Shown piece after piece: positions 51,584 through 60,324 of a DNA stretch of 64,000 nt; the stretch's first letter is position 1; the number at the start of each line of letters is the position of its first letter. The position numbers and the translations under genes were made by a program. Source of the stretch: Alteripontixanthobacter muriae (GTDB lineage: Bacteria; Pseudomonadota; Alphaproteobacteria; Sphingomonadales; Sphingomonadaceae); the NCBI RefSeq assembly GCF_013336795.1, contig NZ_JAAFZT010000015.1, forward strand, positions 88,966-152,965, in the 5' to 3' direction. The notes under the pieces were generated by a model. That model did not search any database, was not told the DNA's origin, and saw only the letters and a program-made list of their open reading frames with translations.

Positions 51584-52474
51584 ATGAACGCACCTGCCAC
51601 ATTCGCGCCCTTGCCGACGGACGGTCACCGGAAATCTCCGACTCCGGACGATCTCGAACTCAACATCCGTGACCGCCGCTTTTCGCGAAAAGGCGAGACG
51701 GGCCGCTGGTGGCTCAATGGCGATCCCGTTGCGACAGCCTGGTTCAACGCGCTTTCAGCGACTTTTCCCCGGGGCGAAGCCTTCTTTATTGAATCCGTGA
51801 AAGCGAACCGCGATGGCGCCCCGCCCCGCCTCGCGGCGGAAATCCGGGCATTCGTGAAGCAGGAAATCAATCACACCCGCGAACATATCGTCTTCAACAA
51901 GCAGGCGGAGCGTTCCGGCTATGACATCGCCTTCATCGACCGCCGGGTTGAGGAGATGCTGGCCCTGACCAAGGGCCGCCCGGCTTACGTCAACCTTGCC
52001 GCGACGATGGCGCTGGAACATTTCACCGCGATGCTGGGCCATGAATTGCTGGCCGATCCTGTTCATCTGCAGGGCGCCGAAGGTGAGCTGGGCGACCTCT
52101 GGCGCTGGCATTCGGCGGAAGAAGTCGAGCACAAGGGCGTTGCCTACGACACATGGCTGCATGCGACCCGCGACTGGAGCCGTTTCCGTCGTTGGCGAGT
52201 GAAGAGCCTGCTGATGCTGATCGTGACGCAGCGCTTCGTAATCCATCGTATCCAGGACATGATCAGGCTGCTGGAGCAGGACGGATTGACCGGCTGGAAG
52301 TGGAAGGCGAAGATCATCGCCTATCTGTTCTGGAAACCGGGCTTCATGCGCCGGATCGTGCCGCAATGGTGCGCCTATTTCATGCCGCGCTTCCATCCCT
52401 GGAACCACGACGACCGCGCGCTGATCAAGCAGTACGAAGGCGAATTCCAGGACGCCCTGCTGCCGGCGGAGTGA
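51584..52474 (+). CDS. Predicted metal-dependent hydrolase (PF10118 type)
   Basis: 296 aa. The sequence shows helical segments with the metal-binding pattern of the Metal_hydrol family: EIRAFVKQEINHTREHIVFN (E-x-x-HxxEH-like), LALTKGRPAYVNLAATMALE HFTA-type and LWRWHSAEEVEHKGVAYDTW (HxxEExEH), which resembles a ferritin-like di-iron site. It ends FMPRFHPWNHDDRALIKQYE. Function is unproven; the name is from the family. It has GGAAAG before ATG 51584 and lies divergent from a TetR regulator that probably controls it. Confidence 0.83.
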   Translation: MNAPATFAPLPTDGHRKSPTPDDLELNIRDRRFSRKGETGRWWLNGDPVATAWFNALSATFPRGEAFFIESVKANRDGAPPRLAAEIRAFVKQEINHTREHIVFNKQAERSGYDIAFIDRRVEEMLALTKGRPAYVNLAATMALEHFTAMLGHELLADPVHLQGAEGELGDLWRWHSAEEVEHKGVAYDTWLHATRDWSRFRRWRVKSLLMLIVTQRFVIHRIQDMIRLLEQDGLTGWKWKAKIIAYLFWKPGFMRRIVPQWCAYFMPRFHPWNHDDRALIKQYEGEFQDALLPAE

Positions 52475-52505
52475 CAGTTAAGGCAGGGTAGCGTTCGCCG
52501 GCCGA

Positions 52506-53036
52506 TCAGGCAGCGCGCGCTACCCTGCCGGTCGCCAGGTTCATTTCGTACAGGGTTGCCGATTGCTGCCCCGACAGCGCACCTCCTGGTGAGGCGATCG
52601 CGCCGGTCGCCTCAAAGCCGAGCTTGGCGAGCAAACCCCCCGATGCCGCATCGTCGTGGTAGTGAAGAAAAGCGACGGAGGAATGGCCGAGCATCTTGGC
52701 CATGTTCAACATCGCACCCGCCGCTTCGGTAGCATGGCCTTTGCGGCGGTGGTCCTTGCCTATCCAGCACCCCATTCGCGTGCGTCCACATTCGTCCTGG
52801 CGGAGTGCGATGCCGCCGATCACCTTCTGCCCATGAGGGCCGGGATGCACGATAACGAGCGCAGGATGCATGGCATCCACTTCGTCGCCCGCAAAGGCGA
52901 TCGCATCAGCCCGCCGATGCGGCCATGACGACACGGCGCTTTCGAGAGGTTGCGTGATGCCAACTGCATTTAGCAAAGCTTCTTTGTCTTCCGGCCAGGC
53001 GGGTCGCAGAAAAAGGTTTCGGCTGCGATGGAACAT
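52506..53036 (-). CDS. GNAT family N-acetyltransferase
   Basis: 176 aa. Opens MFHRSRNLFLRPAWPEDKEA, the RimJ/RimL-like start; the acetyl-CoA site is GCWIGKDHRRKGHATEAAGA (RxxGxG/A), and FLHYHDDAASGGLLAKLGFEATG is the usual end. Cytoplasmic. The substrate is not known; the tail has no further motif. It is convergent with the PF10118-type gene (31 bp). Confidence 0.86.
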   Translation of the reverse strand: MFHRSRNLFLRPAWPEDKEALLNAVGITQPLESAVSSWPHRRADAIAFAGDEVDAMHPALVIVHPGPHGQKVIGGIALRQDECGRTRMGCWIGKDHRRKGHATEAAGAMLNMAKMLGHSSVAFLHYHDDAASGGLLAKLGFEATGAIASPGGALSGQQSATLYEMNLATGRVARAA

Positions 53037-53185
53037 CGTCGAATTCTCCTATGTTCATCAACGCAGATGCCGCCATTTGGTGACATTACTGCGGCACTGA
53101 AATGGAAAAATCCGACGATCTGACTAGATAAAACGATAAGAGGGAAACAGGATGCGCCACAAAGGCGGTCCCGTTTCCCTCATCA

Positions 53186-53204
53186 GCCGAAGGATGCCTT
53201 CGGC
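53186..53204 (-). terminator. Hairpin downstream of rpmA
   Basis: Perfect 8-bp stem GCCGAAGG / CCTTCGGC with a 3-base loop, 37 bases below the rpmA stop. A further 9-bp inverted repeat (GAGGGAAAC at 53140, GTTTCCCTC at 53173) lies beyond. There is no clear T-tract, so it may be a Rho-dependent or structural end. Confidence 0.5.
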
Positions 53205-53241
53205 GAAGGGCCGCCGCTAACGGCAACCGGATATCCAAAGC

Positions 53242-53511
53242 TTACTCGGCTGCCTGCGCCGCTGCGTCCACGGACACGTATTTGCGGCCCAGCTTGCCAG
53301 AATGGAAGCGGACACGACCTTCGATCAGCGCGAACAGCGTGTGATCGCGGCCCATGCCGACGTTGGAGCCGGGATAATATTTCGTGCCGCGCTGGCGAAC
53401 GATGATGTTGCCACCGATCACTTCTTCGCTGCCGAACTTCTTCACGCCGAGGCGCCGGCCGGCCGAGTCGCGACCATTGCGGGATGAACCGCCTGCTTTC
53501 TTATGTGCCAT
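53242..53511 (-). CDS. rpmA: 50S ribosomal protein L27
   Basis: 89 aa, standard length. N-terminus [20 protein letters not shown] then [20 protein letters not shown] and [20 protein letters not shown], all L27 motifs. The N-terminal tail reaches the peptidyl transferase centre. It lies 13 bases after rplU in the usual rplU-rpmA pair. Confidence 0.97.
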   Translation of the reverse strand: MAHKKAGGSSRNGRDSAGRRLGVKKFGSEEVIGGNIIVRQRGTKYYPGSNVGMGRDHTLFALIEGRVRFHSGKLGRKYVSVDAAAQAAE

Positions 53512-53524
53512 TGCGCTCTACCTC

Positions 53525-53875
53525 TTACTTCTCGTCTGCCGCCTTGGCGGGGGATGCTTTCTTGGCTGCAGGCTTGTCACCACCAACGGCAGTGATTCGC
53601 AGCAGGGTCATCTGCTGGCGATGGCCGGCCTTGCGGCGATAATTATGGCGGCGGCGCTTCTTGAACACCGTCACCTTGTCGCTCTTCGCCTGCGCGATGA
53701 TCTCGGCAGAAACGGTCACCTTCGACGCGTCCTGCATGCTGTCGCCTTCGCCGGCCAGCAGGACATCGCCCAGCGTGACCGTATCACCGGCATAACCGGT
53801 GAGCTTTTCGACTGCGATCTTGTCTCCGGCGGCAACCCGATATTGCTTGCCGCCCGTGCGCACTACTGCGAACAT
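53525..53875 (-). CDS. rplU: 50S ribosomal protein L21
   Basis: 116 aa. [20 protein letters not shown] is the L21 start, with [24 protein letters not shown] ([20 protein letters not shown]) the conserved RNA-binding segment. The tail ([16 protein letters not shown]) is an Ala/Lys extension common in alphaproteobacteria. ATG 53875 is chosen over 53896. Divergent from a small lipoprotein gene. Confidence 0.97.
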   Translation of the reverse strand: MFAVVRTGGKQYRVAAGDKIAVEKLTGYAGDTVTLGDVLLAGEGDSMQDASKVTVSAEIIAQAKSDKVTVFKKRRRHNYRRKAGHRQQMTLLRITAVGGDKPAAKKASPAKAADEK

Positions 53876-54072
53876 GGTGCCATTACCCTTAATCAAATGC
53901 TGTGCCGCCCCGCCTGCGTTCCAGTGACGAAACGGCGCGCCGGACCGCCCGCGATTGCGGACATCCGGAAAGATGGCTGCCGTTAAGGGAGATTATGGCC
54001 CAAGTCAACGCTTGCCCGCTGCAAAAACGCTGCTGTCGCACAGTATGGCTGGCAAGCAGGACAGGCCCTGCT

Positions 54073-54639
54073 ATGGCCTTTACCACCATGCGCGACCGTA
54101 CTCTGCACTTTCCGCCCTCTACCCTGGACAGGTATGCCGCCCGCGCTCCGCTTGCCCTTGCCCTTGCCGCGCTGCTGGCGGGATGCGCCAGCGACGACCG
54201 CTATCCCTCACTGGCATTGCGGGATGCGGAAAGGGCCGAAGAAAGCTTCGAGCCGGTGATTGCCGACATTCCCGTTCCGCAGCCTTCTCCCCTGCCAGCG
54301 GCAACAGAGAACCGCCTCGCAGGCCTGGTCACTGCTGCACGCGAATCGCATGCCGCTTTCGTAGCAGCTCTGCCGTCCGCGCGGCGTGCGGTAGCGGCCG
54401 GCGCGAATGGCGGAGTGACTTCCGACGCCTGGGCGGCCGCGCAGGTGGCGCTTGCCGATCTCGACACCAGGCGCAGCGCCACTGCTGTCCCGCTAGGCGA
54501 CCTCGATCTTCTCTACGTGGATAGCACACTGGCTTTTCAGAAGATTGATCAGGTGGCGGAGGCGCGTGACGCGGTCATCGCTCTGGTCAGCGAGCAGGAT
54601 CGCATCCTGCAGGATCTGCGCGCCCGCATTCGTCCCTAG
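54073..54639 (+). CDS. Lipoprotein, unknown function, helical
   Basis: 188 aa from MAFTTMRDRTLHFPPSTLDR, with a hydrophobic signal and lipobox LALALAALLAGCASDD. The mature part is rich in Ala and predicted helical (VTAARESHAAFVAALPSARR, AFQKIDQVAEARDAVIALVS), like a coiled-coil envelope lipoprotein. A second ATG at 54088 (MRDRT) could be the start. No family recognised. The stop overlaps the moaE stop by four bases, in convergence. Confidence 0.72.
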   Translation: MAFTTMRDRTLHFPPSTLDRYAARAPLALALAALLAGCASDDRYPSLALRDAERAEESFEPVIADIPVPQPSPLPAATENRLAGLVTAARESHAAFVAALPSARRAVAAGANGGVTSDAWAAAQVALADLDTRRSATAVPLGDLDLLYVDSTLAFQKIDQVAEARDAVIALVSEQDRILQDLRARIRP

Positions 54640-55079
54640 TTCCAGCGGGCGAGGTCGTCATGATCCTGCCCGCGCGGTTCTATCCAGTGCCAACCGTCGC
54701 TGCGCTTTTCGCGCTTCCAGAACCATGCGGCGCTTTTCAGATGGTCCATCGTGTAATCGACCGCCGCCAGACTGTCCCGCCGGTGCCGCGCTGCGGCAGC
54801 GACAAGGACGATGGGCGCAGCTGGTTGAAGATAGCCGACGCGGTGCCACGCCAGAACGCCCTCGAGCGCGAACCGCGACATCGCGGCTTGCGCCAGTTCT
54901 TCCATGCCCGGCAGCGTCAACGGCTCGTAATGGGTGAGGTGTAACGCCTTCACGTCGTTGTCCGGGCGCACTTTGCCGACGAAGCTGGCTATTCCGCCGC
55001 TGCCGGGATTGGCCTTCGCGAAACGCGCCAGCGCCTGTCCTGCCGAAAAGCCCTTCTCCAGCAAGCGAACGTCGATCAC
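54636..55079 (-). CDS. moaE: Molybdopterin synthase catalytic subunit MoaE
   Basis: 147 aa. MoaE features: GGIASFVGKVRPDNDVKALH, LTHYEPLTLPGMEELAQAAM, AWHRVGYLQPAAPIVLVAAA, ARHRRDSLAAVDYTMDHLKS with the active Lys in KSAAWFWKREKRSDG. With MoaD it converts cyclic pyranopterin to molybdopterin. moaD lies four bases upstream and moaA before it. Confidence 0.95.
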   Translation of the reverse strand: MIDVRLLEKGFSAGQALARFAKANPGSGGIASFVGKVRPDNDVKALHLTHYEPLTLPGMEELAQAAMSRFALEGVLAWHRVGYLQPAAPIVLVAAAARHRRDSLAAVDYTMDHLKSAAWFWKREKRSDGWHWIEPRGQDHDDLARWN

Positions 55080-55083
55080 CGCC

Positions 55084-55326
55084 TCAACCGCCGCTCACCG
55101 GGGGCAGCAAGGCGATCTCATCCCCGTCCTGTGCTGCAAGGGTACTCTTGTCAGGCAGTAATCTGCCGGAACAGGCGACATTTACCTTTTCGCTTTGCAG
55201 CTTAGCCGCGACGTCCAGCCCCACCGCCTCGATCAGGCCATTCCAGTCGAGAGGCCCGTCGACCATGCGCTCGCCCGCACCGGCAAGGTCCTGCAGCGGA
55301 CCGAGAAACAGGATCTTTACCGCCAT
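55084..55326 (-). CDS. moaD: Molybdopterin synthase sulfur carrier subunit MoaD
   Basis: 80 aa ubiquitin-fold carrier: MAVKILFLGPLQDLAGAGER at the start, and the C-terminal diglycine ends ALLPPVSGG, which is thiocarboxylated and donates sulfur to MoaE. It lies between moaA (3 bp) and moaE (4 bp). Confidence 0.94.
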   Translation of the reverse strand: MAVKILFLGPLQDLAGAGERMVDGPLDWNGLIEAVGLDVAAKLQSEKVNVACSGRLLPDKSTLAAQDGDEIALLPPVSGG

Positions 55327-55329
55327 TCG

Positions 55330-56370
55330 TCAGCCGCCGGTCATCGACATGTGCCGGGGCTGCGCCGGGGTCTGGCCATGTGCATCTATGCGGAAAGCAT
55401 GCCGGGCAGGCTTGATCCGCATCGCGTGATTCAGGGCAGAGTTCAGGCCGTCCTCCGGATCATCCGAGCGGAGCGCTGCGCGCAGATCCACCTGTTCGCC
55501 GCCGCCCAGGCAGGGATAAAGCTGCCCGGTGGTCGTCACCCGTATGCGGTTGCACCCTTCGCAGAAATTCTGCGTCAGCGGCGTGATCAGGCCAAGCCTC
55601 CCGCCGGTCTCCGCTATATCGAAATAGCGCGCCGGCCCGCCTGTGCGATAGGTGCTCGGCCGCAGGGTCCAGCGCGCCTCAAGCCGGTCACGCACTGCCG
55701 ATAGCGGCAGGTAATGGTCCATCCGGTCGCCGTCGACTTCACCAAGCGGCATGACTTCGATCAGGGTGATTTCATGCCCTTCGCCATGTGCCCAGCCGAT
55801 GAGGTCAGGCAATTCGACCTCGTTCAATCCCTTAAGCGCGACCGTATTCAGCTTGACCTTCAACCCGGCGTCACGCGCGGCAGCAATACCTTCAAGCACC
55901 CGCTTCAGACGATCACGCCGTGTCAGCCGCGCGAACAGAGCGGAGTCGAGTGTGTCAAGCGAGACATTCACCCGCTTCACACCCGCATCCGCCAGTGCGG
56001 CAGCATGTTCCGCAAGCTGCGTGCCGTTGGTAGTCAGGGTCAGTTCGTCAAGCCCATCACCAAGGCGCCGTCCCAATGCGCGGACCAGATCCATCATGTC
56101 GCGCCTGACCAGCGGTTCACCGCCTGTCAGGCGGATGCGGCGGATTCCCCGGTCGATGAAGCCCAGCGCGAGATGGTGCAGTTCGTCCAAGCTCAGGACC
56201 TCGCTGCGGGGCAGGAACTGCATCTTTTCCGGCATGCAGTAGGTGCAGCGCAGGTCGCACCGGTCGGTAACAGAAAGACGCAGATAGGTGACATGCCGCG
56301 CAAACGCATCGACGAGCGGGGCGGAACGGTCTTCGGCAGGTGGTGTCGCATTGGCGCGCAATTCGCTCAT
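55330..56370 (-). CDS. moaA: GTP 3',8-cyclase MoaA
   Basis: 346 aa radical SAM enzyme, first step of molybdenum cofactor synthesis. The SAM cluster is CDLRCTYC (C38, C42, C45). The second cluster ligands are in FCEGCNRIRVTTTGQLYPCL. Further motifs are RLTGGEPLVRRDMMDLV and LTTNGTQLAEHAAALADAGV. It ends MSMTGG, the diglycine that enters the active site. Order moaA-moaD-moaE on the minus strand. Confidence 0.96.
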   Translation of the reverse strand: MSELRANATPPAEDRSAPLVDAFARHVTYLRLSVTDRCDLRCTYCMPEKMQFLPRSEVLSLDELHHLALGFIDRGIRRIRLTGGEPLVRRDMMDLVRALGRRLGDGLDELTLTTNGTQLAEHAAALADAGVKRVNVSLDTLDSALFARLTRRDRLKRVLEGIAAARDAGLKVKLNTVALKGLNEVELPDLIGWAHGEGHEITLIEVMPLGEVDGDRMDHYLPLSAVRDRLEARWTLRPSTYRTGGPARYFDIAETGGRLGLITPLTQNFCEGCNRIRVTTTGQLYPCLGGGEQVDLRAALRSDDPEDGLNSALNHAMRIKPARHAFRIDAHGQTPAQPRHMSMTGG

Positions 56371-56382
56371 GATGCCACAAAG

Positions 56383-56715
56383 CTAGGCGCCGTCAGCCGT
56401 TCCCGCAAGCTTCAGCAACTGTCCGGTGACGCTGGGAGCCTTCGCCAGATAACGGATAGCCGATTCGATGGCCGCAGCATCGCCACCGGCGATCAGGTTG
56501 GCGCGGTGCGGGGTGGTTCGGCGGGCGAGATCACGGATCGCAGCGCGGCGCCAGTCGTCGTGGTCGTACGGCGCGGCAGGCAATTGCAGCAGCAATGCGG
56601 GCGCGCTTGTCAGCGCCGCGAGCGCCTGCGGCATCCATGTGGCATGAAAGACCGCCGCAGCCTCAATGGCGTGCGGCGGCAGTCCGTCGACTTGCAGAAC
56701 GAGCTGCTCGCCCAT
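56383..56715 (-). CDS. Small Rossmann-like (SDR-tail-like) protein of unknown function
   Basis: 110 aa. The end, AIESAIRYLAKAPSVTGQLL, matches the C-terminal consensus of short-chain dehydrogenases (ApsvTGqvl), but the N-terminal TGxxxGxG nucleotide loop and YxxxK site are absent. Similar short genes next to folB in sphingomonads are annotated only as Rossmann-fold proteins. No catalysis can be assigned. It follows folB with no gap (stop/start adjacent) and precedes moaA by 12 bases. Confidence 0.65.
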   Translation of the reverse strand: MGEQLVLQVDGLPPHAIEAAAVFHATWMPQALAALTSAPALLLQLPAAPYDHDDWRRAAIRDLARRTTPHRANLIAGGDAAAIESAIRYLAKAPSVTGQLLKLAGTADGA

Positions 56716-57087
56716 TCAGCGCCGTTCCCGGCGGAGAGTTATACCAATTTCTTCGTTTGCTTCGGCAATCGCCAGCTTCACGATCTTGACAGTCACAGCC
56801 CGCACCCGCTCGTCCTGAAGGAACAGCGTTTCGCATATGTGGTCGGCCACCGCCTCGATCAGCTTGAAATGCGTCGACGGCGGCAGGGCTTCACGCGCGG
56901 CAAATTTCAGATCCATGTAATTCTTGCTGGCATCCAGCGGCGTGTCGGGCTGATAGCTGTCGGCGACCCGCATTTCGGCATCGATGGAGATGCGTAGCGG
57001 CTGCGGCTTCCCGGTTTCCTCGGAATAGATGCCGGTCAGCACATCCACCTCGAGATCGGCAACCTGGAGCGTCAGACTATCGGGCAA
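56716..57087 (-). CDS. folB: Dihydroneopterin aldolase FolB
   Basis: 123 aa of the FolB tunnelling fold: LQVADLEVDVLTGIYSEETG (E22-like catalytic Glu) then AVADHICETLFLQDERVRAV with TVKIVKLAIAEANEEIGITL near the end. It makes 6-hydroxymethyl-dihydropterin in folate synthesis. Joined directly to the SDR-like gene and the moa genes, so pterin and molybdopterin genes are together here. Confidence 0.9.
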   Translation of the reverse strand: MPDSLTLQVADLEVDVLTGIYSEETGKPQPLRISIDAEMRVADSYQPDTPLDASKNYMDLKFAAREALPPSTHFKLIEAVADHICETLFLQDERVRAVTVKIVKLAIAEANEEIGITLRRERR

Positions 57088-57230
57088 TGGAAAGGACTTT
57101 CTGCTGCTGGTGTTTCACGCTTCTGCGGCCTTGCAGCACTTGGCCGCCCTGTCCAGTCACGGGTTTGCAGCTTGACGCCACCGACGCAGGCGCGACAAGG
57201 TGACGTAAGGGGCTGGAGAGGGGAATTCCA

Positions 57231-57965
57231 ATGCGCAGGCCGAAGATTCTGGCGAAGCTGGGGCTAATCGCCCTCATTATTTCCGTCGCTGTCTGGATAC
57301 TCGCCATCGGCGGTGCGACGGCGGCCCGTCTCGACATTCTTGCCAAGATCGATGGATTCCGCGGCATCTTTTACGCTGCCCCGCTTGCCGCCTTCGGAGT
57401 GCTCTTCGCGCTGATCGTCCTGATTGCAGGCTGGGTCATGCTACGCACGACCATCAGACGCGCGCTGGCTGGCTTTCTCCTGTCGACCGGATTTCTGGTG
57501 CTTGTTGCCTTCGTGGTGCTGCCCACCCGCGATCTGCCGCCCTTGCACGACATTACGACAGACACCGCAAACCCGCCGCAATTCACCACGCTTGCGTTGC
57601 GAAAGGACAATCTGGTCGGAGTCGGTACCGTCGCGAACTGGCGGCGCCTGCACGATGAAGCCTACGGCGACATCCGCAGCGTGACCCTGCCGATGCCGGT
57701 GGCAGACGCCATCACTCGTGCCGAAACATTAGCGCGTGAACGGGGCTGGACCATCGCCGCAGTCGATCCTGCTGGGGGAAGGCTCGAGGCGACGGCATAT
57801 GCCTCCTATCTGCGGTTCGAGGATGACGTCGTGTTGCGCGTCACACCCGCGCCCGGTGGGGGCAGCGTCGTGGACATGCGTTCGGTCAGCCGCGTGGGTG
57901 TCAGCGACCTGGGCAAGAATGCGGAGCGTATCCGCACTTTCCTGAGCGACCTTGCCGCGACCTGA
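57231..57965 (+). CDS. DUF1499 membrane protein
   Basis: 244 aa. Three hydrophobic helices in the first about 100 residues (LGLIALIISVAVWILAIGG, APLAAFGVLFALIVLIAGWV, ALAGFLLSTGFLVLVAFVVL) then the DUF1499 domain with PPLHDITTDTANPPQF and EATAYASYLRFEDDVVLRVT, ending MRSVSRVGVSDLGKNAERIR. The fold is of unknown function. Divergent from folB (143 bp). The stop is near the convergent methyltransferase gene. Confidence 0.87.
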   Translation: MRRPKILAKLGLIALIISVAVWILAIGGATAARLDILAKIDGFRGIFYAAPLAAFGVLFALIVLIAGWVMLRTTIRRALAGFLLSTGFLVLVAFVVLPTRDLPPLHDITTDTANPPQFTTLALRKDNLVGVGTVANWRRLHDEAYGDIRSVTLPMPVADAITRAETLARERGWTIAAVDPAGGRLEATAYASYLRFEDDVVLRVTPAPGGGSVVDMRSVSRVGVSDLGKNAERIRTFLSDLAAT

Positions 57966-57973
57966 TCGCTGGC

Positions 57974-58867
57974 CTAATCCCGCCGCCAGCGGGCGAAAAT
58001 CGCGGTGGGGAGCAGACGACCGCCTTCGCCTTCTTCCCGCATGGCCAGATCGCCATGTTCAATGTGCCCTGGCAAATCGGAGAACACCTCCTTCAGCAAT
58101 CCGCCTAAAGCCAGGCTGGACATGCGCACCGCATAGACGGTCAGGAACAGGAAACGGCTGTCCGCATCGAGCAGTTGCCGGCAATCGCCGACCAGCGGAG
58201 CAAGGCAATCCTCGAGCCGCCAGGTCTCGTTCTTCGGCCCTCGCCCGAACTTCGGCGGATCGAGGATGATCCCGTCATAGCGGCGTCCGCGCCTCACTTC
58301 GCGCGCAGTAAACTTGGCGGCGTCGTCCACCAGCCAGCGGATCGGCCGGTCATCCATTTGCGACAGGAGGGCGTTTTCTCGCGCCTGCGCCACCGACTTC
58401 TTCGATGCGTCGACATGCGTGACCGGCCCACATTGGCTGAGTGCGAGCGAACCGACCCCAGTGTAGCCGAACAAATTGAGCGTCTCGGCATCGTCGGGCC
58501 CGTCAAGCTGCGACCGCATCCAGTCCCAGACCGGCGCCATATCAGGAAAGAAACCGAGATGCCGGAAAGGAGTGCGCTGCGCATTGAACCGCAGCTCTCT
58601 CCAGCGCATCGGCCAGCCTTCATCGGGAACCGCGGGGTTGCCGGTCCAGCGCCCGCCGCCATCCTCATCCGAGGCAGGGATGAAGGCGCTGTCGGACTGC
58701 CAGTCGCCATTGTCCTGGCGCGGCGACCAGAGGGCCTGTCCCTCCGGACGGGTAAATTCGAAGGGGCCGAACCGCTCGTGCTTGCGTCCGTTGCCGCTGT
58801 CGATCAGGCCGTAGTCGGGCCAGGCTGCGCCCTCCATGATCAAGGGCCGTTCATGAAGCTCGGCCAT
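57974..58867 (-). CDS. Class I SAM-dependent methyltransferase, RlmI-like
   Basis: 297 aa. SAM motif I is LNLFGYTGVGSLALSQCGPV, then THVDASKKSVAQARENALLS and catalytic GIILDPPKFGRGPKNETWRL (DPPxF, as in RlmI/RlmK rRNA cytosine methyltransferases). There is no PUA domain, so it is a shorter relative. ATG 58867 (MAELHERPLIMEG) shares one base with the thrC stop (TGATG). Target RNA not known. Confidence 0.88.
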   Translation of the reverse strand: MAELHERPLIMEGAAWPDYGLIDSGNGRKHERFGPFEFTRPEGQALWSPRQDNGDWQSDSAFIPASDEDGGGRWTGNPAVPDEGWPMRWRELRFNAQRTPFRHLGFFPDMAPVWDWMRSQLDGPDDAETLNLFGYTGVGSLALSQCGPVTHVDASKKSVAQARENALLSQMDDRPIRWLVDDAAKFTAREVRRGRRYDGIILDPPKFGRGPKNETWRLEDCLAPLVGDCRQLLDADSRFLFLTVYAVRMSSLALGGLLKEVFSDLPGHIEHGDLAMREEGEGGRLLPTAIFARWRRD

Positions 58868-60267
58868 CAGCGCACCGGCGTCGCATGGGCGGCAACGTAA
58901 TCGGCCACCGCGGAATAGTCGTTGGGCAGGGTCGTGAACTTCTCTTCCAATGCGAACAGATCTCCCACCCTGTCTGGAACCTGGGGCCGCTGGCCTGTCG
59001 CTGCTTCCACCGCATCGGGGAATTTCGCCGGGTGCGCCGTGGCAAGGGTCACGATCGGCACGCTTTCCGGCAAGTCCGAATGGCGGGCCGCATGGAGGCC
59101 GATTGCGGTGTGCGGATCGATGATCTCGCCGCAATGCTCACTGGCCCATCGCATCGCCAGGGTCGTGTCCTTCTCATCGGCACGTGCGCTGCGGAACAGG
59201 GTTCCGGTGCCGCCGATCTGCAAGTCGGACAAGCGCATTGCCTTTTTCTTCTCGAATGCCGCCATCTGCGCCTGCATGCCAGCGCCATCACGTCCGCCGG
59301 CGTCAAACAGCAGTCTTTCGAAATTCGAACTGACCTGGATGTCCATGGATGGCGCCGCCGTGGGAGTGACTGCACCGGCGGAATAGTCCCCGGTGCTCAG
59401 CGCCCTGTGCAAAATGTCGTTGATGTTGGTGGCGACGATCAGCCGTTCGATCGGCAGGCCCATCCGCGCTGCCACATAGCCTGCAAAGACATCGCCGAAA
59501 TTGCCGGTGGGAACGGAAAACGCGATTGATCGCCCCGGCGCGCCCAGCTGCAGGGCTGCCGCGAAATAATACACCACTTGGGCCATCAACCGTGCCCAGT
59601 TGATGGAATTGACTGCCCCGATGCGGAAGCGCCCGTTTATTGCATCATCCGCGAACATGCGTTTGACCATGGCCTGGGCATCGTCGAAACTGCCCTCGAT
59701 TGCGATGTTGTGCACATTACTTGCGCTGACGGTGGTCATCTGCCGCCGCTGCACGTCGCTGACCCGTCCGGCAGGATGGATCATGAAGATGTCGATTTTT
59801 CCAAGGCCAGCGACCGCGTGGATGGCGGCCGAACCGGTATCGCCGCTGGTCGCACCGACGATGGTCAGATGCTTGTCAGAATGGGCGAGAAACTCTTCGA
59901 ACAGAAGGCCCAGCATCTGCAGCGCGACATCCTTGAATGCCAGCGTGGGCCCGTGGAACAGTTCCAGCAGCCAGTGCTGCGCATCGAGTTGCACCAGCGG
60001 CGTTACGGCTTCGTGGGCGAAGCGGCCATACGCCGAACTGCAAAGCGTGAGCAGACGATCTTGCGTCAGGCTCCCGGCCACGAAAGGCGCCATGACGCGC
60101 GCGGCCAATTCAGGGTAAGACAGCCCGGCCATTGCCGCGACATCGCCTCGCGAAAACCGGGGCCATCGCTCGGGCAGGAACAGGCCGCCGTCAGAGGCAA
60201 GACCGGTCAGCGTCACCCCTTCGAAATCAAGCGCGTCGGCGGCACCGCGGGTGGAAATATATCGCAT
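58867..60267 (-). CDS. thrC: Threonine synthase
   Basis: 466 aa PLP enzyme, last step of threonine synthesis. The PLP lysine is in PTLAFKDVALQMLGLLFEEF near residue 110, the phosphate loop in IVGATSGDTGSAAIHAVAG, and SINWARLMAQVVYYF and SVPTGNFGDVFAGYVA follow. ATG 60267 (MRYISTRGAADAL) is the true start; 60306 adds an unlikely leader. The next gene (methyltransferase) is coupled by TGATG. Upstream is surf1 (57 bp). Confidence 0.95.
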   Translation of the reverse strand: MRYISTRGAADALDFEGVTLTGLASDGGLFLPERWPRFSRGDVAAMAGLSYPELAARVMAPFVAGSLTQDRLLTLCSSAYGRFAHEAVTPLVQLDAQHWLLELFHGPTLAFKDVALQMLGLLFEEFLAHSDKHLTIVGATSGDTGSAAIHAVAGLGKIDIFMIHPAGRVSDVQRRQMTTVSASNVHNIAIEGSFDDAQAMVKRMFADDAINGRFRIGAVNSINWARLMAQVVYYFAAALQLGAPGRSIAFSVPTGNFGDVFAGYVAARMGLPIERLIVATNINDILHRALSTGDYSAGAVTPTAAPSMDIQVSSNFERLLFDAGGRDGAGMQAQMAAFEKKKAMRLSDLQIGGTGTLFRSARADEKDTTLAMRWASEHCGEIIDPHTAIGLHAARHSDLPESVPIVTLATAHPAKFPDAVEAATGQRPQVPDRVGDLFALEEKFTTLPNDYSAVADYVAAHATPVR

Positions 60268-60324
60268 GACGTTTGGTGGGTTAGCGAGCAGAAGGGCAGC
60301 GTGCAAGCGAGCGGCTCGCGCAAG

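Noticed and set aside
53140..53181. 9-bp inverted repeat with 24-base loop as a main terminator
   Set aside because: Loop is too long and there is no T-tract; the closer hairpin at 53186-53204 is the better candidate.
55714..56997. 427-codon plus-strand frame opposite moaA-folB
   Set aside because: Spans three well-identified genes on the other strand without any family feature.
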